The notes under the pieces: generated by a model
The model's database searches: none
What the model was told of the DNA's origin: nothing
Seen by the model: the letters and a program-made list of their open reading frames with translations, nothing else
Assembly: GCF_947623445.1 (NCBI RefSeq)
Contig: NC_135244.1
Coordinates: 22,878,860 to 22,942,859 of the forward strand
Direction of reading: 5' to 3'
Source: Clavelina lepadiformis
Taxonomy: Eukaryota > Chordata > Ascidiacea > Aplousobranchia > Clavelinidae
DNA: 64,000 nt
Shown: piece after piece, positions 46,201 through 59,346 of the stretch
How positions within the stretch are numbered: position 1 is the first letter of the stretch
Layout: each line of letters opens with the position of its first letter
Made by a program: the position numbers and the translations under genes

Positions 46201-48521
46201 TTATTACTAATAAAAGTAATAAAACTGCCATAATTTTATGTAGTGAATAAAAAAACTGATTGATTTCAGCCTAATTTTATGCACAATTTTCGCTCCGCAA
46301 AGTTCACAGAATTCACAGAGTTATCATTACAGCTTCAAAATTAGTTTCACATGGCCATTATTTTTATAACTTAACTGATATTTGCTGTGAAAGTGAAAAA
46401 CATTAAATTGTTAAACGTCAGTACCTACATTTCTAGAAGGTTCTGATAATCTACTCGCCTATCAATTATTTGTGGCAGGGGTGACCTAAACAAAACCCTT
46501 TAACATGAAATTTCCGAACATTGGCAACAAATGATGAGCAGTTACAATAGCAGTCAGACAAAAATTTTACAATGCAAATTTGTAATGTATGAACGCAATT
46601 GGTTTTGAAAAATATGCCGGAATGAAGCCATTTTAATTGCTAATGCAGAAGCATGAGCGACAAAACAAGCGCACTTTTAGGTGTATAGAAGAGTGAAAGT
46701 ACCAAAAACGCTCTTTTTTATTGAAAAGCGTGGGCAATGCTCATTTAGAAAGAGCGATTGCTCAGCTTGGCTGCAAACAAAGCCAATCAAAACATAGAGT
46801 TTCTACGAAGCCAGTTGCGACCAATGCACCAACTTAGTTGAATCTGAAATACAAGTTACGAGACCCTATTTTTGACTTGGAGGTAGCTTAGGATGCCTTC
46901 TGACTCCTGTCACGTGTTGACTGACCTAGCAAACTTAGCTAACAAAAAGCCACCAAGAGTAAATTTCCACATGGAATACTAAATGCAACACCCACCACAA
47001 GACATTCTTAAGTGCTACACACAATGAAAATGCTGATTTCAATATTGCTGAAATGACTCAACAAAAGGAGAGATTGCTGGGAGGATATTGTGAAATGAAT
47101 ACACTTTACAAACACCAGCAAAAAGATACCTCTTTACTGGCCGTCTCTCCTAAGCAAAACGCAGTCACCAATTCTATCCCAAAGCCGATGTTCGGTTCAA
47201 CAGTACAAACATATATATTCAATACAAACAAACTAGACGTGCTTTGCCAAGCAGAAACGCAGCACCCTGTGAAAAGCTGAAACTAAAGGGAACTGATAAA
47301 CAGCTATTAACTGCCTTCTTGCCCTCCGGAGCTCTCCAAATCAATCAACCAGCCGAAGAGTGGAAAAGTGCAACATCGCAAATTCCAATAACATTGCTTG
47401 AGAAGTTCCAAAGCAATGAATGTCTTAGTATTTACCCTGGTCAAGAAATATCTGCTCAGGCAATATCTGCTCTGCCTGTGGATGATACTAATGATTACTG
47501 CTTCCTTTTCTTTTGTACCATTCAAGCTTACGGAGCAAAAAACTTGATAAAAATTTCCTGTGCGGCTAAATCCTCTTAATATACTGAACCTACCATACTG
47601 CAAAAGAAACATACCGCCAAGAGGGTTGTATGCCACGCAACAACTCCCCAAACATCTCACTTCAACATCAATGCTGCCCGGTGTGGTGATTGGACTTCAA
47701 AACTCTACCCCTCCCAATTCACTGTTGGTCTACTATAGCTACCACTCCACCTTTTTGCTGGCATTCCTGACAAACTGTGGGCAAACTTGAAATGCCCGAA
47801 GAAAATCTTTGCCCCAAAGCTGTAGTGCAAAGTCATAGTCAGCAGAACACCAATCACCATAGCAATGTTCCATGCCTACCCACTGACCAACTACAGGACC
47901 TGAATGATCCAGACAAAGCAAGTGAAAAGTAATTGATGCAACTGGCCAAGTACATCTGACCACATGCGAAAATGAAAAAAGTTTCATTTTGCATTGTGTT
48001 TTGTTTTGAATTCCTTATAGTCATTCAATAAATTTAACAAACAATTCAGTATTGTGTGAAACTAAACACTTTAGCCTTAAGACTATGAAAACCACTAAAG
48101 TTGCTAAATCTCGGCTGTGAAGTTACCTTTATTAATTTCGAATTCGAACATCAATCTATCTGGGCAAGTATTCATGTGCGTCTGTAGTTCTGGCTTTGGA
48201 ACAATGTGTCGTGCATTAAATGGACACACATCCTGCAATGTATATATTGTATGCATAAAACTAAATTAATGGGTTAATAAAAATACATGCTAATAAAGCA
48301 TTTATTCACTTCTTAATTAAAACTTTACAATTGATTTGTAAAACAGAAATGAAACATGTTAGAATAACCTTATCTGCACCAGGGTGGTTCTTCTTGCATT
48401 TCGTGATGTGGCCAACATATCTCTTGGCAGAAATTCGATGCACCGGATCATATGGACATACAAATAGTTCATCACTATCTGACTGCCGCATAGACTGTTG
48501 ATTTCCTGATATACTGGCCAT
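43218..48521 (-). CDS. GTSF1: GTSF1-like CHHC zinc-finger protein with long C-terminal extension, 9 exons
   Basis: Predicted exons: 48369-48521, 48127-48232, 45368-45474, 44977-45068, 44496-44595, 44251-44332, 43759-43923, 43499-43566, 43218-43349. They sum to 1005 nt, an exact frame of 334 codons plus TAG. Exons 1 and 2 each give a CHHC finger (VCPYDPVHRISAKRYVGH...C and VCPFNARHIVPKPELQTH...C). Exon 3 gives PSQDLDFGDDEDWDLE, matching the acidic EDWD motif after the fingers in GTSF1. In mice and flies GTSF1/Asterix binds RNA through the fingers and helps PIWI-piRNA complexes silence transposons. The rest is basic and helical: GRGRIPINVPRSVV, and a coiled-coil end EQLMKLRKKPEIERRIAEI. Vertebrate GTSF1 is about half this length. 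A TAA follows exon 4 if it is read through, so a short isoform is possible. The start of exon 6 is the weakest border. The donor of exon 1 is GTTATT. Confidence 0.82.
45475..48126. other. Large intron 2 of the GTSF1-like gene with unrecognised open frames
   Basis: Plus-strand frames at 45871-46101 (NLKKPLSHHNILDHASTQTI) and at 47053-47579 in two pieces (SIPKPMFGSTVQTYIF; FLPSGALQINQPAEEWKSAT) are moderately long, but I recognise no family. They may be remnants of a transposon within the intron. From 48015 rightwards the sequence matches the partial gene copy at 33505. Confidence 0.35.
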
Positions 48522-49330
48522 GGTTTAATTTGTAGTAATTTGAAGCAATGAAAAACAAAAGAAACTGAAAAGTGAAAACTAGCACAACTAGTCTTCTTGT
48601 TACCAATGAAATTTTCAGATAAAACAAAAATGAAAGGTAGACAATGATAAATTTAAAACTCTGGAACAGAAAAATCATTTTCAGCTGTGACATAATTGCA
48701 AGATTTCAAATATTTCATCACACAACTTTTCATGAACTCTTTTTAGGCCAACAACATTCGGATAATTTTTCATCGATTCTCATTGAAATTTGGCCAATCA
48801 TTATGTATGAAGCCAACCTTGCTCATTTATCACGCTTCAATGTTTTTACACATTTTTCAAGTTATTCTAGTGCCTCTTTCACTATGATTATTAGATCTTT
48901 ACTTTAAAATGTGTGGTGCAGCTGTGCGTAAAGTAATAACAAATCGTCACGGCTGACTGGCTTCCAGGCTTTGTGACGTAGGGGTTTGGCATGACTCTGT
49001 AAAAGTTCTTCACTCGAAAACTTCAAAGATTGCCCTAGGACTCAAGGAAAACTTACAAGGCTACAAACCTTACAAACAAGAAAACAATACTGAAAAACTT
49101 ATCGGGAAGACTATATTTTTGATTGGAAAACTTAAGCTGAGTTATTTTGCCGATGTGCTAGTTGGCTTAGTTGGCCTTTCTGATAAAAGTGATCAGTTAC
49201 CTGAATTTGCCAAAAACATACATAGGATACTGTGCATAACTTGTATGTCAACAGACATGGCTGCAAACCTAGCCTACTACAAAACTCATTCTTTGGTGCT
49301 GCTAGATAAGTTTTTTTACCAAATAACTTT
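48522..49330. repeat. 5' flank of the GTSF1-like gene, duplicated at 34010-36275
   Basis: This is presumably the promoter side of the gene. It matches 34010-34165 and then 35548-36275, the intervening 1.4 kb being the miniature LTR element present only in the other copy. It also has a short insertion near 48955-48975 (TGGCTTCCAGGC) absent there. Confidence 0.85.
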
Positions 49331-49359
49331 CAACGCTAACTTATCTGGTATGTTAGGGT

Positions 49360-52300
49360 AACGATGCATGCACTGTGAAAATGGTTGAAAGACATAAATG
49401 TTTTAGTCGTCTGACGTAGCCTAAGTTTCAACATGTACGGCTATTGCAACACCTGTGACAAAACCATGCCTTCCGTAACTTTTTGTCAGGGTATCGCAAT
49501 GTTGACCGAAGTTTTCATTTACTTCATTGTGAAAACAGTTGTCTTCTGCTAAGAAACTCAATGAAAACAACCAAATAGTAATGTAAACCAGAGATATCAG
49601 TTTGGCGGTTAACCTAACGACGTCAACTGCCATTTGGCCACTTTACTTTAAAAGCGTTTGTCACATTTTTCACATACCGCTAATTGCCTGATTCAGTGTT
49701 GGCCTTCAGGCTTTACGTTTATTAAACGCGTGCGTTTTGTGTAGGTAGTCATCCAGTTCATTTGGTTCAATTTGTTTTACTTTACTTAAATATAACTTTT
49801 TCAACGGTTTTCATTTCGTGGGCAACATCGGTCTACAATTACATGTTTGTGGCAAGTCATACTGGACAAAAATGATAACCGTTACGTACAAGATGTTAAG
49901 TTGAGTTGAGTTCACCAAGTGGCACAACAACAAGTAATGTTTGGCTTTGCGATAACAAAACCTGGAGTGGTAGCTTAGTATGGCAAGCCATACAGAACGA
50001 AAGAGAAAATCGTCAGGGATAAGGTATAAGGCATAAGGTATATAAGAGTGTGACCGTGGGTTGAGATCTTTGCTGGTCAAAGTTGACCAAAACCTTATTG
50101 CAAGTGCAAGCCGTACTTTTTTATTCCTAAAACGTACGTGATGTTTTAGTCCAGATTGGCCAACAACGATCCCAACCCAACACTCCACTCTTTGTTATCG
50201 CGTAACCGTCCACGATCCCGTGTTTTTTGTCCCACTTGGCTAACCCAATACTTTAGCGGTATTTACTTTTGTCCGGTATGGCTTGCCAACATACATGCTA
50301 GGCGAGAAGAGCATGAGGCTTTTAGAAGAGTTAGATTATCTCGGAGTAAACGGGACTGTCTTTAATCTACTACTTGTTCTCTCCTTAAGGGACATATAGG
50401 CGAAGGGAAATAAGGCGATTTTCCGCGTCTTCCAGGTAGCTTCTCAGTGAGCTTTAACCCTACACTTTCATGAGCGTATCTAGAGGGTGCCTGGCAAGTT
50501 CCGTTCCGTCGTTTGCCATCAACACAAGCTGTCTGCATCGATTCTAACACAGAACATTATCATCTCATTGCTCCAAGCCGTCTCAGTTACGTTGCTGCCA
50601 CCTTTAGGTCCGTGATATAAAAATGTACAATTTCAAACACAAAGCACAAATGAAGTTTTTCATAGGGTTACCGACCTTTTTTCCGCAAGATTTTAACGGT
50701 TTTTTGCCAGATTTCGCATCATGTATAGGCCTCCAATGTTTGGTGTATTTTTTCTGTTACCCTACTTTTCAGTGGAAAATTCTTTGCCATTTTTGGTTCT
50801 GTTACTGTTCCTTACACGCCTCACCGTGGACACGCTCTTACCTTTTTTCCACTTTTCCAACTCCATCAAAATTCCTTGAAATGCACTGATCACGTGGTAT
50901 ATCTCGCAATTTTTTTGTATCTTTTTTCCTCCAAGTTACAATTTTGTAATTTCTATTGCCATTGTAATAGTCTGGGTAAAGTTAATTGTTTGATGATTAA
51001 AACCAGAAAAGCCGTAACCTCAATGCAAGTCTACAGTCTACACATCAAACAAACCATTTTTTTCTAAAACATTCTTTTTACACTAAGTTGTATTAAAACC
51101 AAATGTAGTGTAGTCTGTAATCTGCATGCAAGCTAACTAATCTATATACAGTATTCCGAACTTACCTGCAAGATTTACCCGGCATTGCGTAAAAAAGTTC
51201 AGGGCGTAATTAAGTTTTTTTTTGCTTCCCAACTGTTGGAGTTAATGCGTACTTTGTCTCTCTCACAATAACCTGGTTAATGAAAATGTTTTGTTTCACT
51301 GCCGATTGATGCCTCTTCCGCTTTCTCTGGAAAACAAAAAAATTAAAATTTAACTTGGTTATTTGTTAAGTTCATTCAAGTAACTTCTGATGTGATGTAC
51401 ACTTTGGTTTCTCATATATAGCCTACTAGTATTGTTCTATACAATTAATTTTATATTATACATATCACAAATGGTCCTCACGTTGAAGAAGAAATAATGG
51501 CTTGCAACAAATCAAAGCTTTGCCTGGCGTGGTTCTTGTAGACTTTTCCACACAAAACGGCAACGTGCAACGCTATGTCAGAATGGTTCTTGCTGCTTTC
51601 ATCTCGTCTGGTTTGTAAAATATTTCGTCTCTGGCATGGTGATTTCTAAGCCTGTAACGAATGTTTTGCATCTGCAGACGACAGCACATTTGAAACGCCG
51701 GTTGAAGACAATGCATTTAATTGGCATGACAGCTGATATGCAACATGAGCAATTTGCTGGACGAGCCATTTTATACAAACATAAATAGCTAATTTGTGTA
51801 CATCTAAATGTGAGATTTACGATTTATCTCGATGCATTATAAAGCCGTACTTGAGGCAAAAAACCAAAAATTTTTGCACTTTGTGCATCATGGGTGATTA
51901 TTATTAATTCCAGGTGAGCAAATGCTGAAATTATAGACTCAGCTTTCATAAACGTTTGGTTGCCCTTTGGCTGAAGCGAAATCCTAAATACGCTACTGAT
52001 GACGGAGCGTACAATTTTTCTGAAAGCAAAAGTGAGGATTCGGACAAAAAAGTTTGATAAACACTAGTTTACACAATAAGGTATTTGTATTAACACCACA
52101 AGCAGATTTAGTGGTTCCCTGCCACCTGTCGTTGTCCGAATCTGGCTCAAGCATTGTACAAGTTTGCCCACCATTGGTCTAGTTACTTTAGCACCGCATC
52201 GACAGAGCGTTTAATTACATTGGCCAAAAAGGACTGTTAATTAATCGATTTCGTGCGTAAGATACAAATAATAGCCTATGAGCAAATTTTGCGTATTTAT

Positions 52301-53269
52301 AAAGTGGAATGTTAAGAGAACAATATGCTATGAAAAAAATGTTTGATTATATTGTAGTGTATTGAAGTACTATCGAATATTAAGTATTGAAGTACTATCA
52401 ATTACTGAGCAGTAAACAATAACAGGGAGCTATTTGAAACAGTAGGCTGCTGTACAACAGTAACACTAGTTTTTTTTGGTTATTACACAGCTTCTCTAAA
52501 TCACTATTCAGCAACTACATGACGTCACCAATAGCATGCTGCTACTCAAAAACAGCTAAAATTGGTGACATCATGAGAATATTTTAGCATGTGTTCAGTC
52601 AAAACTGCTATTGCTAGGACGAGCCTATTTTACCGAAGTGGCGGAAGTTTTTTTGCCAACTTGGATCAGGCAATCAGGTGGGTTGTCAGGTGGTTGTCGG
52701 GTTAGGCCTAGCCTATAATATAGCGAATGCGCATGTGCTTACCGGAAAGTTACGTCTTACCTAGGTAGGAAACGTCACGTTACTATTTGCAGACAGTGCA
52801 GCTGACTGTGTTTGCTATAAATTAAGCAGTAATCTCTGAACGTACTGCTTACCGCTATCAGCTTACAATAGAATTATGCTGCGCTCACAGCTTGCTCCGT
52901 ACTGCCGTAATGTAACAGATTTGAAAATTTGCTGGAAGTGTGTTAAAAGTTACCAAGTTGCACTAAAATTGCAGTTTTTAAAATTAGCCTAGGCAAAAGG
53001 GGCCATGCATGCAATAGCGACTAGCGGTGCTAGCCTAACGGAAATGTTTGATGAAATTTGCCATAATAAAAATTTAAGAAGGTATTGGGCTAATTCATTT
53101 TGTTATTTGATCTGAATTTGCAAACATCCCAGGCAGACTATGGTTTCGGAATATGCTATATCATAACTCCCGCATTGATGTTTTAGTTTTAGATTGAGAC
53201 ACTGTACTGTGTTTTTTAATGGCATCCACTGTCCCCCTGTGCTTATTGTTCAAAAGCTAATCTGTATAT
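49360..53269. other. 3.9 kb without a recognised gene
   Basis: No coding similarity was recognised on either strand. Near 51160-51340 the minus strand has short exon-like pieces with good borders, ending in an ATG followed by a GTAAGT donor, but they are too short to assign. Near 52510-52590 the words ATGACGTCACCAAT and ATTGGTGACATCAT form an imperfect inverted repeat. The region just before 53270 should hold the SHOC2 promoter. Confidence 0.4.
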
Positions 53270-54252
53270 ATGAATCAGGAACAAGGTGCTCTTAAAGAAG
53301 CCGCCCAAAAGGCTGCAAGTAACTTGGATTATAAAGGAAATAGTCAGGCAGAACTGTGTCAAACAGATGAGATGAATGACAACACTGTACAGGTAAGGAA
53401 TAGTAACTCTGTAGCTTATTGCTTTGACAACATATCATATACTGGTAGAAAAGCTTGCACTACATTTAATTTAGACACATGGTGCTCAAGGAAAACTTTC
53501 TTTTTCAAAAATCCGTGCAACAACTGACAATGGCAAGGAGTCTTCCAGGAAGATATCAGTAAAGTACGAGGATATGAGGGTTACTAAAAAACCGTCAAAG
53601 AATAAAAAGCAGAACAAAGTAATGGCGCACGAAGTGCAGAAGAAGATAAACCGTTGCAAGGAAATGCAAGAAAAAATGCTGGATTTAAGCAAACTAGATT
53701 TGGTGGCATTGCCCACCACAATAAAAGACATGCCTCAACTTACTGAGCTTTACTTATACAAGAACAAACTAACTAAAGTACCAGATGAACTGGGCTCGTT
53801 AATTCATTTACAAACTTTGGCTTTAAACAAAAATCATCTTATGAATTTACCATTGTCATTACAAAATTTAAAGCAAATAAAAATGCTTGATTTCAGGTGC
53901 ATCACTGAAGAATAATGCAGTAATTTTTGCTAATTTTAAAGCTAAACTAAAAGCTGAAAATGTTCCAAAAATATTTATATTACATTTCACATATATGTAT
54001 TGGCAAAGGTTTTCATGGCATAAGGTGTGATTTGTTTTCAACATTTAAAAACGGTTAATATGAATATTGAATTTTGCAGACACGATAAATTGCGAGAAGT
54101 ACCAAGTGTTGTTTACCAGCTAAAGTCTCTTCAGATGCTATATTTAAGATTTAATAAAATCACCACTATTAATTCATCACTAGAAAGCATGAGCAATTTA
54201 ACACAACTCATCATTCGTGACAATAAAGTCAAGGAAATCCCTTCCGAAATAG
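53270..54252 (+). CDS. SHOC2: SHOC2 leucine-rich repeat scaffold, N-terminal exons only
   Basis: Exons: 53270-53392, 53538-53896, 54080-54252, in consistent phase. The N-terminus is hydrophilic and Lys-rich (KKPSKNKKQNK), as in SHOC2. Then come KCKEMQEKMLDLSKLDLVAL-type and TELYLYKNKLTKVPDELGSL repeats, RHDKLREVPSVVYQLKSLQM and LYLRFNKITTINSSLESM. The strings TELYLYxNKL, RHxKLREVPSVVY and LYLRFNxITT correspond closely to human SHOC2. SHOC2 bridges MRAS and PP1 to dephosphorylate RAF kinases. The last exon ends in phase 1 at a GTACAC donor, and about five of the roughly twenty repeats are present; no further leucine-rich exon is found before the TIR gene or elsewhere downstream. The gene is therefore interrupted, a partial copy, or misassembled. 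Confidence 0.88.
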
Positions 54253-55660
54253 GTACACACTATAGGCCTACTGTGATTTTTAAACTTAAATGTATGAAGC
54301 TTGTATAGAGTACAGTATATATATATATATATATCCAGGATTATGTTAGTAACTGGGTTAGTTGTGAAATGTTATCAGTCAAGACAAAAGAATTCTTGAT
54401 TTCTTGTACCGAAACTAGTATGAAAAAGCGTACCGAGATTGCTTTGCACTGACGTCATTGATAATAATCGCTAGTTACAATCATGGCAAGGAGATGCGGT
54501 TATCTTGCACTTTCATGGATGAGTGGAGCTTTGAGTTTTATTTATGATTGAATACAGGAAACTTTGTATTTGTGGTACCTTTTAAACTAGTAGCGGTGAG
54601 GCAGCCGCTACAATAAGTTCGAAATATTCGTTTGATGGTTTGATGAACCCGTAAAACATTTAGAGACCAAATATAAAGCAAACGATCGCATTTATAAGTG
54701 AAATTGTTTGTTTGTTTTGAGATCTAGCCTATAGTTCCAGCGAGAAAGTTAAACTATTTTCCACCTTGACCGCGATGTGCGATGTTTACGCTCCTTTTGT
54801 ATTGACCCTGTGGCAGTTGGCGTTACGCCACCAAAAGATTACACTACCCATAATGACATCACACAGATGTAACGTCACACGCAACAGAGAAGCGACGCTT
54901 TAGTTGCAGTGAAAAATACTTTATGGCGGAAACAACTTTGTGCTGGGCTGTTGTCTTTTTATTCACAATAGGCAGAGAAACAATTGTTTGGTGTTAGACT
55001 AATACTGTATGTGCGAAGTTACAAAATAATATATTTAGGCTGAAATCAGATTGCTCCAAAGTCTAACTCTTACACCGATCCCCACTGGCGATCCCGAAAC
55101 ACGTGATCCAGTAGTAAGCCTACCCCATATTAGTGACCACGACTCGCTACGAACTCTACAAACTTTACTCTGTGTATGCTCAAGTAAAGACGCTTCATGA
55201 TTTCTTATTGTCTTTTATGGGGTATTTTCGTTGTGGTGATTTTTAGCATTGACCCATTTGTGAAGTTTAGCGAACCATGATGCAGTACCTGGTCGGTCAA
55301 AGCTTGGTCAGGTCTTCAACAGACTCTTTGTACTGTGGTATCAGTTACTTCGTACGTCACTAAACATCACACACCTGAACAGCAAAGGTATTAGTTCATC
55401 TAGGGTCGACAATGGCGTGACGAAGGCATCTTTTGTAAACGAAATATTTTCTATTCTTTATCACGGCCTGTTGTAATCAGTTGTTGAGGCTGTAGGTTGT
55501 CTCCGGATGAAGGTTTTCTTGTAAATATTTGAAACATCAAACTATGTCAAGTTGAACTGTTTGATTGTTTGTCTCGTAAGATTTAGACATTTGTAGGTTA
55601 GATTTAAATATCAGTTTTTTCCTGCTCAGCTTGTTAAATTGTCTACGTCATCGCAACAAG
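54253..55660. other. No leucine-rich exons; AT microsatellite
   Basis: A TA dinucleotide run lies at about 54314-54335. I searched by eye for the rest of SHOC2 in all plus-strand frames and saw none. The rest has no recognised content. Confidence 0.5.
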
Positions 55661-58600
55661 ATGGCATCACCATCGGTAAGTGAAATTATGACGTCATTAA
55701 CATTTTCATAGCGCGTACGCAGTTTTTAATTTGATGATGTCACGAAGATTGATATGGCTTCGCGAAATTTGTATTCTTGAAATTTTGAATGGTTGTGAAT
55801 TTAGTTACTTATAAATCATTTTAATTCTTTGTTAATTGGTTGTCACTTGTTAATTTGTTTGCTTGATTATTATTGTTTATTATTGCTTAGTTCTTGAATA
55901 TTATTATAGACTTACCATTTATTATGGCAGTTTTAAATTTTAAACTTTGAGTAACTTTAACAAAGTTTTTTAACTGCTGCTGATGTATTCAAAAAATGTC
56001 GAGCACAACACACAAATAATTTCATGATTCTGAGCAAATTGCAATCGGGTTTAAATGGTTTAAAATATATTTTTACTTTATTTCCTGAAATCGATTTTAA
56101 TATCAGGCATCAGATAATAGCGAGGTAGATGGATTGTCCTTTATAAAAGATTTCCTGTTATTGTGCCTGTGTGTCCGGTTCAATTCGGCACCGGTTCAAC
56201 TTACACCGCTTAACTAATTTCTATTGTTTACAAGTTTCTTTTGATTCTGTTCATTGAAAAGTTCGACATTTTCTTTACGAGTAACTTCGTTGTGACGTAT
56301 GAATACGTCACCTCTTGTCCTTTTGTGAATCCTTTGGTCGGTTAAGATTTCAATGAATTGTTAAGGTCATTAAGATATTTAGTAAATAATTTCGATAAAT
56401 TTTTGCTGGTTCGGTGAGAAATGCTGCCAAACCATCTTGATTCGCATATCATTGTGAGGATTTGGTTGTTTATAACCTTCATATTTTCTATACAGCATCA
56501 TATAATAAACTTTTACGTTTGTTTTCTTAGTTAATTCGTGACGTACACGAACTTTCAACCCAAGCAAGAAAAAAGTAAAAAACATCTCCTTACATAAGCA
56601 TTGGGCTGTCATTGAGAATAGCGTTAAAATTAGATTTTCTTTGTAGTAGAAATCTTGTCTTTGTAGACTTCCAGCCCAAGCAAGCACATCATGATCAGCT
56701 ACAACTGGAGTGACTCGAAGGAGTTGGCGCATAAGGTGGGTTGTGCCCAGTTATGTTGCGATGTCTTGAAAATTTATATTAACTGTTGCTTGATGAATCT
56801 TTTTTCGAGTGGAGCCATATTTTATTTAATCATCTGCGTGGAGTCGCTTTGCTTTTTATACATTTCATTAATATCATTGCCCAGTGACCTAGTGATATCT
56901 AAGTTAAAGGCAAATTCAAAAACAAACTTGTCTTAAATCAAGTATTAGTTGAGAGTAAATATACTGGTGAAAGGATTTGTGCTGATATACTGTAGTGATT
57001 AAGCAGTTATTGCCACAAATCAATGGTAAACACCGCCTAGTTCTTGCTTATTGTGACGTAGATGGCGGCCATTATAGTATTACGTCACAATCAAAAAATC
57101 AACGGGTATAACTGAGATATTTAAATCAAGTATCAACAGAATATTTTATGTTACTGACAAACAAAATAAGGCATCATAATAGATTGCTTTGTAACAGGAA
57201 TGTTTTTCGTGATATAAGGCGAAGCGAACTTACAGCTTAATCTTCATTTTTGTTGCTACCCTAGTCCAGTAGCGATAACTGTGGTGTGGTCACATTATGA
57301 TGTGATCAGCGAAACATGCGACGTGAAATGCGTAAACGTTTGCGTGGTATCTGCGCAACATTACAAAAGGAATTTTAACTTTCATTTCAAAAAAATGTAA
57401 AATACGAGACCAGTAGTAAATATAAACTGAATCGCTTTTTACACGCGCCACAGATAACATGCAAACATTTACTCATTTGACGTCGCATGCTTCGCTGATC
57501 ATGCAAACGTCATATCGAACTAGCCCAGTGCGTAGGATTTAAAGCATAAAAACATACAAACTGGGAAAACGTTTTTCAATACTTTCGGCACGACCTGCTT
57601 CACAGAACGCTTGTACACTTGTATAAAAAGAATAAAAGCAGCAGGACAATTAGCATTGTTACGTAAACGCCATTGAAAAAATATTTACATTCAAACCTTA
57701 ACTCGGTGAGAGTCTGGTCCGTTCAATACGCTTTAGCTAGCCTAGCACTACTAATAGTATACCACACTTAATTCAAACCCTATTCATGGAGCATACATCT
57801 GCCTTCTCCATCATACCAGTAGGCCGAAATTGCGACATAAATTTGGCAATAACTGCTCAACTACTACGTATTATTGAATATTCTTTCTGCAGCATTCTTA
57901 CTGACAACTATTCACCCTTTCCCAAATACCGTCGAAGAGGCAAAATATTTTCGATCGCTTATACTTGACGATGAAAATTATCAACTCGCTTTGATTCATT
58001 TTTAAGTTGTAAGCGTTTTTGGATTCGGACTGTAAAGATTAAGCCGCCCAGTTGGGCAGCATATGCATTCATATACAGGACGAAAAAAATATTGAAAATA
58101 TGCTGTTTAGTTTTTATTTCACAGTAGTTTAAATCTTACGTACTGGGCAAGTTCGATACGAAATCACGTTACGTGGTCAGCAAAGCACGTGAAGTGAATA
58201 CGTAAGAGATTTGTTGCTTCATTAACTTGACATGGATTGTTCTAGATCCATGATCGTTTGTCTGATGCTGGGTACCAGGTTTGGATAAACAAGGGACAGA
58301 TGAAAGGAAATATCTATGAGAAAATGGGGGAAGCAGTCGAGAATGCTCACATGGTTCTGATGTTCCTTTCTCCTAACTACGAGACAAGCGAAAATTGTAT
58401 AAGAGAATCTTCACTCACGGCTGATTTGGCAAAAAGGATCGTCCCAATTCGAGTCCTTCCTGATGAATACCAGCTTATAACCAGGCTTCGTGAGTATGAT
58501 AATCTACAATATATGTAGATCTATAATCTATGATAATTAATCTATAGGAATATCATCAACCGTAATAAGCTGCCTGAACCTGCCCATCCAAGCAATAAAT

Positions 58601-59346
58601 TCTTGCCTTTTTTCTACATAACTAAAGATGGCGTTTAATTGTTCTAATATTTTTTATTTTGTTCCCTTGTTGACCTCATTCCTGTGGAGGAATTGATGTG
58701 GTCGCCTTTTATTAGGAGTTAGTTACCCCTAAAGTTTTTGGTCAGCTTTTTCTTGTTAGTTTTATGAGTGCAACGTTGCCATAAATTGCTCATTTTAACA
58801 TTTTGCTGTTATACCAATGTTGATAATTGCAGGTTTGCTGACACAAGGCTTGACCTACTACAACTTCAACAATGGATCCTTTGATGACAATTTCAACCAA
58901 CTTCTTCATGAGATAGGTGAGTTTTGCCTTGAAATATTACTTTCTTCAAATTTCTCAGATACTTTGTACATATTGCCAACTGAAAACCCCAACTTCTTGT
59001 GGATTTATTTAAATTGTATATGGAGGACACTACGACCTAAACTGTAAACGGTCTTTGTAGATTAATCAATCATCGACTCGGTATAGATGTTGATAATAGC
59101 AGAATAATAATATTTGTGCATGTGTATACTATTATTTGATGATCATTGGATGACTACTTCAATCAGTATATGCTTGAAAATATACATCAACTACTTTGGT
59201 TAAGATTTGTTTTTATTTTTTGTTTTGTTTTAGAATCCATTCCTGGTATAGAAATGACAAGAAAAGTGGAAACTAAACTTCGTAAAATGAAAATTGCAGA
59301 AGTTCCCAGTAATAAGTTATTTTTTAACCTGGTAACAACAGTTTAA
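55661..59346 (+). CDS. Small TIR-domain (TIR_2-like) protein, 5 exons
   Basis: Exons: 55661-55675, 56667-56735, 58246-58489, 58833-58916, 59234-59346, giving 174 codons plus TAA in one frame with GT/AG borders throughout. Residues 12-17 are the TIR opening MISYNW. Then come GYQVWINKGQMKGNIYEKM (about 37-55), VLMFLSPNYETSENCIRES (about 65-83) and AKRIVPIRV (about 90-98), the standard order of the TIR fold. Glu82 in ENCIRE lies where the NAD-hydrolysing Glu sits in catalytic TIR domains (inference from alignment by eye). The rest is GLTYYNFNNGSFDDNF and a basic tail. There is no transmembrane segment, death domain or repeat, so it is a free-standing cytosolic TIR. Such proteins are numerous in invertebrates; roles are mostly unknown. 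An alternative donor in exon 5 (after 59308) could link it to the Kelch exon at 59997. Confidence 0.85.

Noticed and set aside
45871..47579. Plus-strand open frames in intron 2 of the GTSF1-like gene as host genes
   Set aside because: They have no family resemblance, no splice pattern and several stops between them; probably transposon debris, so they are only mentioned in the intron entry.
49811..50188. A 125-codon minus-strand open frame
   Set aside because: The composition is irregular, and there is no recognisable domain or splice context.
51160..51340. Short minus-strand exon-like pieces, including an ATG exon ending in AG|GTAAGT
   Set aside because: Only about 7 and 18 codons are involved, and no downstream exon in phase could be identified; chance cannot be excluded.
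54080..58489. A direct SHOC2-TIR fusion protein
   Set aside because: The last SHOC2 exon ends in phase 1, but the TIR exons at 56667 and 58246 both start in phase 0, and the TIR gene has its own ATG exon with a good donor at 55661-55675.
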